A stretch of 64,000 bases of DNA. Source: Rhizopus sp. PT2906 (Eukaryota; Mucoromycota; Mucoromycetes; Mucorales; Rhizopodaceae). The DNA lies in the NCBI GenBank assembly GCA_025529335.1, contig JAMYHX010000085.1, forward strand, positions 51,679 to 115,678. Direction: 5' to 3'. Every line of letters starts with the position of its first letter. Position 1 is the first letter of the stretch. The translations under genes were made by a program, and so were the position numbers. This document shows positions 23,963-33,778 of this stretch, in pieces. The notes below the pieces were generated by a model. The model saw nothing but the letters and a program-made list of their open reading frames with translations, did no database searches and had not been told where the DNA came from.

Positions 23963-25803
23963 TTACATATCTTGTAACTGAATTCGATCTAAGACGGGCA
24001 ATATGTTCTCCCAGATAGAGATACTCTTTGTGTAAAACTCTATGTGACAATCTGCATAAGCAGCTAAACTCTGTTTCAATTCGGTCTGTTTAGCCTGTTT
24101 AAACAGTTCAAACTCTTTGACCATTTGATTAGAGTAATTGTTATTCTCATCATTTGCTTTTGCTACAGTTTGTTGCATCTACAAAAGAGTAAAAATCTGA
24201 TATGGCATTACTTTTTCTCCATTTACCTGCTTGATCTTTAACTCCAATCGAAGCAATTTTTCATTCCTGGCCTTTCCAATATCAGTCATCTTATCCGTCA
24301 TGAATTCTGTTATATTCATGCCAGATGTGCTACCAAAGTTTTTGCCTGGATACAATATTCTTTCTCTTTCCAAGACAACGCTTTGTAAATCAACCGTCAT
24401 GTCTTCAAAAGTTACCTGCTTCATGTCTCTTTCTGTTAATTGCTCCTGTGTACAAGTTTATCAATGTTTACAATCTTTTTAAAATATTTATAACCATTAC
24501 TTTAGCTGCATGGCAGTAATTGAGTAGCTCGTGTAAATCATTCAAGAATAATAGCTCCTCCTGTCTCCTCTGCAAAGAAAAAATCTATGTCAGATGGCAT
24601 CATAATCTATCGATGATCATTCTTACCCTTTCTTTATAAGCATTTGCATATGTCTCAATAGATTCAGCAAACTGTCTTAGAGGTTGATCTACATTTGTCT
24701 CAAGTCCAGATAGTCCTCGAATACTTGCTGCAAACTGCTTATAATTATTTTCGAGTTCCTGCTGTCGTCTGCCAATCCTGGAATATAGCTTTTCAATCAC
24801 ATGTAGATTATCTTGAAACTTATCGACTGTATCCTTCATCTCTTCAAACTTCTCATCTGGTTTCTTCACTTTGATAGCTGGTTTGAAAAAAGAAGAAAGA
24901 ATACCACCATTAGAAGTGGTATTGTTTGATGCTGTTGTTGCAAGTGTTTTGCTATAAACATTCTTATCCGTTGCCTGTTTATATATAAACATATAAGCTC
25001 TCTCTCTCTCTTTCTGTTTTTTCTTGGTTCAATCAAAACTTACAAAATCAGTTGATTCTAAAAATAGACGTGTGTACTGTGATGCTTGTAAATAAGGATG
25101 TCTTGCAATTCTATCCATAAACCACTGAAGTCTGATATGATCATGGTCAGTAAAAAAAAAAAAAATAAAGGTGAGTGATATGATAATTACCCTAATCGTC
25201 TTTGTTCTATAAACTGTGCATCAAATCGATCTCCTTTAATGAATTCTGTTTATAATGTATTAAAATATATTCTACTATTTTCTTTTGTTGTTGCTTACTT
25301 AGACGATGCTTTTCAGGTAGTGGCGGAATGATACAAGTAGGAAACTCGGCTGATAATGCATTATGAAGCCAAACAAAGTCTCGAAACCTTCTTCGAACGG
25401 GTCTATTGTTGGTTGAATAGTGTTCTAAACAGGTCTGAAAGATAGTTTAGTCATGCGTACAAGAATAAACTATTATTTTTTTTTTTTTTTACCATTGTAA
25501 ATAATCTATAAGTTATAAAAGAACCATTAGGGCTCTTTTGAGGGTCCTCTACACGAATGGTCATAGGTTCAGCTTTGAATGGTGGTTCAACTGGTTCAGT
25601 TTGTTCAGTTATATCCTTAGTCATGTCTTGAAAAGGATCAAATGCAGTAGAAGAAGAGGCTTCATTCTAAATTAATGTAAACAAAACTGCATAAAACTAA
25701 AAAATGAGGCAAGATTACAAACTTGATCATAAAAATATGGAGCATTCTCTGTGTCTTCTATTGCCCATTGAATAGCATCATTTTCAATATCTGTTGTCAT
25801 CAT
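23963..25803 (-). CDS. snx4: Sorting nexin Snx4/Atg24 (SNX-BAR)
   Basis: Peripheral endosomal protein that binds PI3P and curves membranes for recycling of SNAREs and for selective autophagy. The N-terminus (ATG ATG at 25803) is acidic; the PX domain follows with SFITYRLFTM, RPVRRRFRDFVWLHNALSAE (PI3P-binding RRF), CIIPPLPEKHRLS and IKGDRFDAQFIEQRRLGLQWF. After HPYLQASQYTRLFLESTDF comes a BAR region with long heptad-rich helices: FEEMKDTVDKFQDNLHVIEKLY, RRQQELENNYKQFAASIRGL, and a C-terminal helix ending VLDRIQLQDM. About nine exons; introns near 25195, 25245-25300, 25440-25495 and others. Domain order and the PPLPEKHR motif identify Snx4 rather than Vps5/Vps17. Confidence 0.9.
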
Positions 25804-26071
25804 AGAGTTTATTATTATAAATAGAAGAAGAAAAAAAAAAAAAAAAGGAAAAAAAAAAGATTAATTTGAATTTATTTTGTGGACTTTTATCATGAATCAA
25901 GTTTCTTTCAATTGAAATACTAGTAAACATACACTTTTATATTTAAATAAACTATAATAAAAAAAGAAAGATGCCTTCTTTCATTCTTTGCTCAGTCAAG
26001 TCTTGTCTCTGATCTCTTGCTATTGCCTAAGGATTGCTCTAAATAAGTGCTTTATACAGGGAGGGTAGATA

Positions 26072-26669
26072 TTAACAAGTATTGCTATCTAAAGATGGTT
26101 CGCTGGTATCATTCTGTTCATCATGAATGGCTGCCTTATCATTAAAAAGAACATAATCTTTATCATGAAATGCAAATCTTCTTTTAGCTTTGCATACTTT
26201 GCAGGTAGTTACTATGGTTGTCACTGGCATAGCTAATACATAAGATGTTCAATAACAGATCAAGTAAAATGTACAAGAGCTTACATTTGATGCGGTGTGT
26301 GGATGTAATGGAAGGTAAAAGAGTCGTATCGCAGCGTTTGCATACCATTCTCTTTAAATGCGGGTCCCTATATAAATTGTTTAATATTATATATTTCTCG
26401 CTCTATGTCATACATTACAATCTGATAACAAGCTTAGCAGATGTATGCTTCATTGTATTATTCAAGTATCGACTAATACCAAGTAAAGTTCCTTTAGGAT
26501 CTCCTTGCCAATCCTTCACTTTTGCTTTTTTCTCAGTCGATTCTTTAGTCGTTGCATTAGGCTCATATTTAATAGTTGACATCAAGACAGATGCCTGATG
26601 TAAAAAGTTGATGCGTTCATAAGCTTGAAGATTCTTTGGATTAACGCTTGGCTTTTTCTGTTTGCCCAT
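26072..26669 (-). CDS. rpr2: RNase P/MRP protein subunit Rpr2/Rpp21
   Basis: Small zinc-binding subunit of RNase P (tRNA 5' processing). Three exons: the first (to 26669, MGKQKKPSVNPKNLQAYERI) gives the helical part with NFLHQASVLM and LNNTMKHTSAKLVIR; the second restores LDPHLKRMVCKRCDTTLLPS; the third begins after an intron and reads SMPVTTIVTTCKVCKAKRRF. The four zinc ligands are in CKRC and CKVC, matching the Rpp21/Rpr2/Snm1 pattern. The protein is about 160 residues with a short acidic tail ending DSNTC. Stop TAA at 26072-26074. The snx4 start is 268 bp downstream. Rpr2 versus Snm1 cannot be fully separated, but the DPxxKRxxCKRC signature favours Rpr2/Rpp21. Confidence 0.87.
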
Positions 26670-26721
26670 GTCGTCTTTATATGTTGTTCATGAAAAAGAA
26701 GAGCGAGTCACAATACAGTGC

Positions 26722-26994
26722 TTTCATCTTTTTAAAATGAAGTCAGAAATCTCGCTTACTTAGAAATCAAATTGTGATTCTTGGCACTCGAAAAATATAG
26801 AGAGTGAGCACTTTTTAATACTTTACAATTCCACATGAGTACTATATTTCTATATGAAGATGGACATGGGAATGTTATTGATGACAATGGTGGTCCTGAG
26901 CCCATAGACTATATTGCTGAGACTATTGCTGAGACTATTGCTACTCATACAGAGTACTTGAAAAATGCAGTCCCCCAATGAACCATCTCTGACT
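26722..26994 (+). repeat. Left arm of 273-bp perfect inverted repeat
   Basis: Reverse complement of 27186-27458; by eye every base agrees over the full length. It carries, in plus orientation, the same short reading frame (ATG 26835, TGA 26979-26981) as the right arm. Confidence 0.9.
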
Positions 26995-27185
26995 AACCCA
27001 CCTATAAGCTGTTCGAAAGCGAATGCTCAACTGCTTTGCTGCAGCTGAAGCAGTCATACACTCTTCAATCTTCAGATCAAAAAACCTAGCTTTATCTTGG
27101 ACTATATAACGCACATAGTCCCGTTTTGGATTTGCCTCTTTCATATGAACATCTTCATTTTTGGCTTTTCTAATGATATTGGGCA

Positions 27186-27458
27186 AGTCAGAGATGGTTC
27201 ATTGGGGGACTGCATTTTTCAAGTACTCTGTATGAGTAGCAATAGTCTCAGCAATAGTCTCAGCAATATAGTCTATGGGCTCAGGACCACCATTGTCATC
27301 AATAACATTCCCATGTCCATCTTCATATAGAAATATAGTACTCATGTGGAATTGTAAAGTATTAAAAAGTGCTCACTCTCTATATTTTTCGAGTGCCAAG
27401 AATCACAATTTGATTTCTAAGTAAGCGAGATTTCTGACTTCATTTTAAAAAGATGAAA
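27186..27458 (-). repeat. Right arm of 273-bp perfect inverted repeat
   Basis: Partner of 26722-26994. This arm is continuous with the transposase N-terminal frame that runs on into the loop, so it is likely the original copy and the left arm the inverted duplicate. Confidence 0.9.
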
Positions 27459-27570
27459 TTGACTTTGATTGGCCTGTGACATCAATTTTCGCTGGCCAAT
27501 GACGTCGTTTTTAATTGGCCAATGACATTGATTTTGATTGGCTGTAATATTACTTGTTGGAAGCACTGTA

Positions 27571-28442
27571 CAGTCATATATACCTGGATTTCGTATTGTA
27601 TATTGAGTTTGAATAAAACACCTACTTGTATATATTTAAACCCTGTTGAAGGGAGCCGTATTCTCGACGGCGATTTCTCTAATGAAAACCGAGGATCTTC
27701 CTTCACCTCTCCAAATGGTCCAAGCGATATCAGACATGTTCTTATTTGCATTTATATCCCTATTCCACAGTATATTGCAGATTTTGCAATTAAATATACT
27801 ATGGGCCTTTTTACCATATTAAAGTTTATTGTTGAACTTAATTGTGATATGGAGAGATCGACTTAATTACACTGTTTAAAAATACTAAATAATATTAAAC
27901 AGGATAAAGTTAGTGACGCTGAAGCTCTCAGTAGAAGTATTACTGATGCGAGCGACATATCTCCCGTCTAGTAGTCTGTGAACTAATCTAGTGGTTACTT
28001 AAATAAAAATACCCATACAATAAACACATTCATATGTTGTGTATTTTATAAAGACTAAATTTCTAGTCCAATTGATAGTGGAAGCACTGTATGTCGTCGA
28101 GTACATTCAACATAAAGTAAAAATGAAATTTGTAATGAATAATGTATATATTTCATTGAATTTACTTTAATATTTTTGTATTGATGTCTAAATACATATT
28201 GCAAATGCAATAGTTCAAGTATCCATAGCAACCATCATCCCCACATTGTTTTATTTATAAAGAATAAACTAGAGACACACATAGTCTAGCCCAAATTATG
28301 ATAAAGGAAGGAGGGGGGGGGGAACCCATGTGCTGTGACGCACATTGGCATCCAATCGGGTTAGCTAACAAAAAAAATCTCTTTTCATTTTTTATATTGG
28401 TTATTTTTTCCCTCTTTCTATTGATTGGCAACACACTTCACC
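27571..28442. other. Spacer with an extra transposon-type end
   Basis: No gene was recognised. At 28080-28091 the sequence GGAAGCACTGTA repeats the right end of the fold-back element in the same orientation, suggesting an older insertion boundary. A run of ten or more G residues lies near 28311-28322, just before the mitofusin gene leader. Confidence 0.5.
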
Positions 28443-30831
28443 ATGCCAGAGTCAGTATATGGAGTACCTTCGACTGCCATGCCGTCTTCTAGACGTCAAT
28501 TTCGAAGAAATTCAGCACCCGGTATTGACGACTCCACATTTCAACCTTTCTCTTCTCCCATTCCTTCACCCACAACTTCTGCTGCCAAAAAGACTCACCA
28601 ACACCGATTGAATGCAGCTCAGGAGCAAAGAACTTACCGAGATAGTTGTAACCGTTTACTTTCTCATATCACCTCTGTCGTCGGTATCTGTGACGACTTG
28701 AAGAAGGCCAACAAGGGCAAATACCCCATGTTTTATCCAATGACCAGGCCCAGCAAGATCACTCGTTCACAAACCATGGATACCTCAGCTATTCTCGAAG
28801 CTGCTCGTCAGACAACCTTTCAAGGTGATAATTTGAATATTTTGAACTTGGATTTAAAGATGGGCCATGCCTCGGCCGACCTCAGCACACTAGAGACCAA
28901 ATCGATTGCTAACCTCTTGAACGACCGATTGGAAACCAGCATCCGCCACCTCGAAAAACTTCATAGCCGTGTGGCTGATACGTCGTCCAAGGTCCTGGTC
29001 ACTGGTGATTTGAATTCAGGCAAATCGACCTTTGTCAATGCTCTTCTCAAGCGAGCCATCTTGCCTGCGGACCAACAACCTTGTACGAGCATCTTTTGTG
29101 AAGTTTTGGATGCCATGTTGAACGACGGTGTGGAACAGGTCCATGCCATACCCTGTGTCGAAAAGTACAATCGTCTAGACCCTGACACTTATCATGTGAT
29201 CGAAATGCGTCATTTATACAAAGTGATTACCGAAGATTTCGAACAATACAAAATGCTCAAAATCTATGCCAATGATGCTCGAGACAGTCAAGAGAGTTTA
29301 CTTCACAACGGTGTCGTCGATATTGCATTAATTGACTCACCTGGCTTAAATACCGATTCAGTCAAGACTACGGCTGTCTTTGCTCGTCAAGAAGAGATTG
29401 ACGTTGTTGTCTTTGTTGTCAGTGCTGAGAATCACTTTACTCTTTCTGTAAGTTTCTATATATTCTTATTAGGATATTTGCTTATGCTCTTTGCATCTAT
29501 AGGGCAAGGAATTTTTGTGGAACGCAGCCAACGAAAAGACTCACATCTTTATTGTCGTCAATCGATTCGACTCCATCCGAGACAAGGACCGTTGTAAACG
29601 CTTAATTCTCGAACAAATTCGTCAACTGAGTCCTGCCACTTATGCAGACGCTGACGACCTTGTTCACTTTGTGAGCGCAGGCAACGTCGACCTTGAACTC
29701 GGTTCTCGTAAATTAGATGCTCCCGACTTTGCCCGTTTGGAACAGCGACTGCGGGCATTTGTGCTTGAGAATCGTACAAAATCAAAACTCTTGCCTGCCA
29801 AAAACTATCTCGTCAACCTGCTTTTGGATATTCAAGTGCTCTCAGAGGCCAACAAGAGCAAGTCTACAGATGATCATGCCAGAGCTACAAAGGAGCTTGA
29901 GCAAGACTTGCCTGCTTATGAACACCTGTTGCAAGTTAGAGACCGTGTGCTTGAGCAAGTCGAAAAAGTGGCTGAGGCTACTGTGTCCTCTATTCAGCGT
30001 CATGCTCAAAACAAATTGAATCAAGCTGTCGAAAACATTGGTCATGCCATTCATACAATAGAATACCCAGGCATCTTGCTTATCTGGCAGTATGCTCAAG
30101 ATATTGCTGATTCCATGACCCAGAGACTGTTGAAGGAGATTAAACAAGAAGAATCCTTTGCACGACGAGAGACAAGTGCCTGCCTAGAACGTATTCACCG
30201 TATGGGCACAGAGCACTTGGGCGAATATCCTCTGGCAGCTGATGTCAACAAGTTGTGTGTTAAGCCCAAGGAACTTGTCATAACGGTGGAAGCTACAGAT
30301 TTCTTTGACCTCATCTTGGACGATAAATTATCTAGTGCTGCCTTGTTGTCCGGCGCAGCCACTGTGGTTGGTGGCCGTATGCTCGGCTTCAAGGATGCTG
30401 TTTCCAGCATCTGTAGTGTGTCTAACATGGTCAATTCTCCCAACATGCGTCGCTGGATTGCCCCTGTGGTCGGTATCGCCAGTGTCGGATTCATTGTCTA
30501 TGTCGTCAGTGATATGCGTCATGCTGTCGAACGTAAATTGGTCAAAAAATTCAAGAATGCAGCTCGTGAGCTGGGATATATTGAAGTACAAAGCGCTCGT
30601 ATCGGCCGTGAGTCCAGAAAGGTTTTACGTGTCGAAGGCTGGGAAATCCAAAATAGAATTCAAAGAGCAATTGAAGAAAAGGAACAAAAGAGACACGAGA
30701 CCGAAGAATTCGCTCAGACATCACGAGAGACTGCAGAGTTCTTTAGTTCTATCTTGGAAAAGTCCAGTTCATTATTAGAAAAGGTCAAGATGGTTGTTAC
30801 TGATCCCAAGGAATCCTTTGCTCAAATCTAA
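28443..30831 (+). CDS. fzo1: Mitofusin Fzo1 (mitochondrial outer-membrane fusion GTPase)
   Basis: Dynamin-family GTPase that drives outer mitochondrial membrane fusion. Two exons (28443-29447 and 29503-30831, intron 55 bp) give 777 residues. The N-terminus is Ser/Thr/Pro-rich. G-motifs are present: GDLNSGKSTFVNALL (P-loop), PCTSIFCE (switch I), DSPGLNTDS (G3) and VVNRFDSI (G4). After helical bundles comes the membrane region with two hydrophobic stretches, AALLSGAATVVGGRMLGF and WIAPVVGIASVGFIVYVVSD, and a C-terminal heptad helix (SREAETAEFF...SSSLLEK type). The true start is the ATG at 28443; a TTG codon 18 bp upstream is in frame but not preferred. Length is somewhat below yeast Fzo1 (855) because of a shorter N-terminal extension. 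Identity is firm. Confidence 0.94.
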
Positions 30832-30919
30832 CAAAATATATATACACATATTATTTATTTTATCCTCTCTCTTTTTTTTTTATTCAATAAAAACTTGCTG
30901 TCATTATTATTATTTTATT

Positions 30920-32477
30920 TTATTTCTGAATGACTGGTTTCCCGATATCTTCTGGATGTTCTATATCAAAATCTCGTCTAAGCATTGCCCAAGCTAACTC
31001 TATTAGTAAATAGACTTGGCCGAGGTTATAAACAAGCGTGATAGCATAAAAGAAATTAGCATTGCCACTTCCCGCATAGATCCACAGGTGCCAAAAGATG
31101 GGTGATAGAACGGATGCATATGCAAACAAGTTGAAGATTAAAAACTTGTGACGACAGTCTAATCATTGTTAATACATATGTGATCATATATATATATATA
31201 GCTTACATTTAAGAATTTCGTCATGAATAGGTACAAGTGCTAAATAGAGGGATGCATCGCCAATAGATGGATAACTTTTGAAAATAGCCATGATCCCACA
31301 GAGAAAGGTAATGGCAAATAGAGGTTTATGCCTTTTTGAAAGAATATTAGAGAAATGTACACGCTGTTGACAAAAAAAAAAAACTTACTGAAATTTGATA
31401 CAAATAGGAACTGTAAAAATGAAGGCATGGAACTGAAAGACCATCATGAAGAACGATCTAAACTGATCAAACATTTCAATGAAAAAGTACCAAAATAAAC
31501 CAACATTTGGCGTCAGATCTGTCAAGAAGAGACTATGAAGTTTTTGTTAATATCGTTTTATACAAAGGAAAAAAAGAAGCTTACATGGTGCCATAGGTTG
31601 ATCTTATAAAGTCCCAGGAACCAATAAATAGTCTTGAAAGACCAAAGAGGATGATCATCCAGCCCGTAAAGGATCCAACAGCCGCTGTCTTCTACAAGAT
31701 GATTAACACCTTGTTTTCATTTTATATTGAAAACTTACTTTGTTATTGAAAAAGAGTAACAAGGCAGGTAAGAGCATGGCTGGATAAAAGCTCAAATAAG
31801 CAGAGACGGAGGCCCAAAACATGGATGGCTTCATATTTCCTATTCGTGTTGTGAATATACATTATCAATGCAGCATACATATAACCGTACCTCTTAAAGC
31901 ACTTAAAACAGCCAAAATGATACTGAGATTGGTAAAGATCAAGGTTGATTTGGAGACACAGTTGAGTATAGTGAAGGGATTAAATAGGTACAGGGTAGCT
32001 ACTGTGGAAGGTGAAATAGACGTCTTTTCGATACTCAACTTTGGTTCTGGCTGTTGTTGTTTAATAGTGGTAATAATAGATAAAGCATAAGCAATGATCA
32101 CGTCTATGGTTGCATATAACACAGGAACAATAAAAGGGGCAAATGTTGTAATGAATGAGAATAGACATAATAATAAAGGTGACTAAAATAAAACAATATT
32201 GATTTTAACCATCTTTAGGTACAAGAACAATTTACCTGATGAAACACTCCTCCGTCATAAGGTGGAATGTTGTTATTGTATAGAAATACTCCTTCTGTCA
32301 CTGTACCGAAAAGAGAGATTAGTATATACACACATGCACACAATATATCGTACATCGCTTAAAGCTCGTGACAGGCGTTGACAACTCTACGCGTTGACTT
32401 AGTGTATCAATCACAGAAGGGAAATTGAACAGAGCTATTCTTATAAGGAATCCTGTGCCATAAAGTAATTTCAACAT
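30920..32477 (-). CDS. GPI transamidase subunit PIG-U (Gab1/Cdc91)
   Basis: Multispanning ER membrane protein of the GPI transamidase, thought to help recognise the GPI lipid. The ATG at 32475-32477 opens MLKLLYGTGFLIRIALFNFP, then VELSTPVTSFKRLTEGVFLY and PPYDGGVFHQSPLLL, a very typical PIG-U luminal segment. Later parts include LYLFNPFTILNCVSKST and a C-terminus FAYASVLSPIFWHLWIYAGS with GNANFFYAITLVYNLGQVYL, also family hallmarks. About seven or eight exons with 45-60 bp introns, some including AT repeats (31186-31199). Stop TAA at 30920. The gene converges with fzo1, whose stop is 88 bp away, and its start faces away toward the ribosomal gene's 3' end 106 bp upstream. Confidence 0.9.
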
Positions 32478-32583
32478 TGAACAAACGAAAAAAAAAAGAG
32501 AGAAAAAAGAAACTTTTTTTATTCCCTACACAAAAGAAAAAAGAATAAAAATGTACACAATAGTTTACAAGGCTCATTCTTTC

Positions 32584-33128
32584 TTAATTTGCCTTTCTAC
32601 GGAAGGAGCAACCTTCAGTCAAGCGAGCACGACCACCAGTGGGTTGACACAAGACAGTACCGCAAGAAGAGCACAAAACAACGGTTTGAGCGTGGCTGAA
32701 AACGGTGCTAATGTTCAAACAACCAGGACACTTGACATCCATGAAGTAGGAGTTGGGAGATTGAACAAGTCTCTTGAGCTTGTGGGAACGCTTCTCGTGT
32801 TCAACAGAAGGGTTAAGAAGATCAACGGCCAACTATTGAAAAAAAAACAGTCAATAACTCGATTGAACATGTTTATGAAAAAGAATCAAGAGAAAGAAAG
32901 AAAATGAGCTACTGTTGTTGTTGTTGTTGATGTGTTTGCATGATGTCGAATTATCTACATCTGTTCCTTCTTTTTGGACTACGGCCCCTCTCTCTTTTCT
33001 CTTTCTACAACATTTATCTCGTTCTTTATTCAATCCATCCATGTCCAAATCAATTCATCCATCCATCCAAGCTCACTTTCTTTCATTTCTTTTCCCTTTT
33101 CAAACTGATCGACCATACTTACGGTCAT
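32584..33128 (-). CDS. rps27: 40S ribosomal protein eS27 (Rps27)
   Basis: Zinc-ribbon ribosomal protein of 84 residues, the exact family length. Exon 1 is only ATGACC (33123-33128); a 290-bp intron (32833-33122) is spliced to exon 2 (32584-32832), giving MTLAVDLLNPSVEHEKRSHK. The zinc ligands are in CPGC and CSSC; LVQSPNSYFMDVKCPGC and PTGGRARLTEGCSFRRK are almost invariant in eukaryotes. The long first intron after a tiny coding exon is usual for fungal ribosomal genes and often holds regulatory sequence. The TTG at 32830-32832 is codon 3, not a start. Identity is firm. Confidence 0.96.
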
Positions 33129-33239
33129 AGTGTATCTCGAAGGCTCGGTGAAAAGGGAAGGATTCTGACATACGCCCCTTCATCAACAATTTACAATTGC
33201 CGTAGCAGAAAAAAAATTCGGACTTTGTAAATATACATA

Positions 33240-33593
33240 AGCCACCTAAACGCGGCATAAAATATATATGTCACCCCCCTTTGCTGCCCACTGATGATGG
33301 CTCCAACCCTTCGTATGCTCAGCTTTACATATACAACCCATTGTATACAGCGGAACGACGCTCGGAGAGAAATGAAAAATATTGATCCTGAGATCATAAG
33401 AGAGCTTTCCTTTATGCTCTCGCAGTGTAATCCCTATGTTCAAATTTACCGCCACGCATATGAGATATTGAATGAGCGAGAGAGCAACGATAACTCGGCA
33501 GACAACATTTCACCTTATATAGTTATTTCTTCTGATATTAGAATAAGACTAACTGAAGGAGACAATAGACGCACTCACACTTGCCAACAATAA
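33240..33593 (+). pseudogene. Helitron Rep/helicase N-terminal fragment
   Basis: A plus-strand fragment resembling the Helitron_like_N part of Pif1-type Helitron transposases: PSYAQLYIYNPLYTAERRSE, then after a one-base frame change NIDPEIIRELSFMLSQCNPY, VQIYRHAYEILNE, and SDIRIRLTEGDNRRTH before a stop at 33591-33593. The frameshift near 33372-33380 and the lack of the rolling-circle and helicase domains show it is a relic. It sits about 110 bp upstream of the eS27 start. Confidence 0.7.
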
Positions 33594-33778
33594 AAGGGGT
33601 TGTGATGTAAACAAATCAAAGTATGACAATGAAAGGCCTTCTTCCCCTTTCAAAGGACCTTCAACAGGCTAATTGTACCGTAGATTTAATGCACTGTCCA
33701 TAACGGCAGTGCATTCCTTAACGTCTCGGTAAGTATAAAGCGAACAATACATTATTATTTATTCATTAGTCTTTCTAG

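Larger units (their letters stand above)
26716..27568. mobile_element. Fold-back Tc1/mariner-type element with TA target duplication
   Basis: The unit begins TA-CAGTGCTTTC (26714-26725) and ends GGAAGCACTG-TA (27559-27570), matching inverted ends flanked by TA as in Tc1/mariner elements. Inside are two perfectly complementary 273-bp arms (26722-26994 and 27186-27458) around a 191-bp loop (26995-27185). The right arm plus loop, read on the minus strand from ATG 27345, encode a transposase N-terminus: MSTIFLYEDGHGNVIDDNGG, an in-frame TGA after AVPQ, then the helix-turn-helix region with RYIVQDKARFFDLKIEECM and SAAAKQL. The catalytic domain is missing. Between the right arm and the right end lie three to four degenerate copies of TTGGCCAATGAC spaced about 23 bp. 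Non-autonomous, recently formed. Confidence 0.8.

Noticed and set aside
28425..28442. Six-codon N-terminal extension of Fzo1 from a TTG codon
   Set aside because: TTG is an unlikely start in a fungal nuclear gene; the ATG at 28443 is the first proper start.
32940..33230. Plus-strand frames of 71 and 96 codons
   Set aside because: They lie over the long intron and first exon of the minus-strand eS27 gene and show no coding features.
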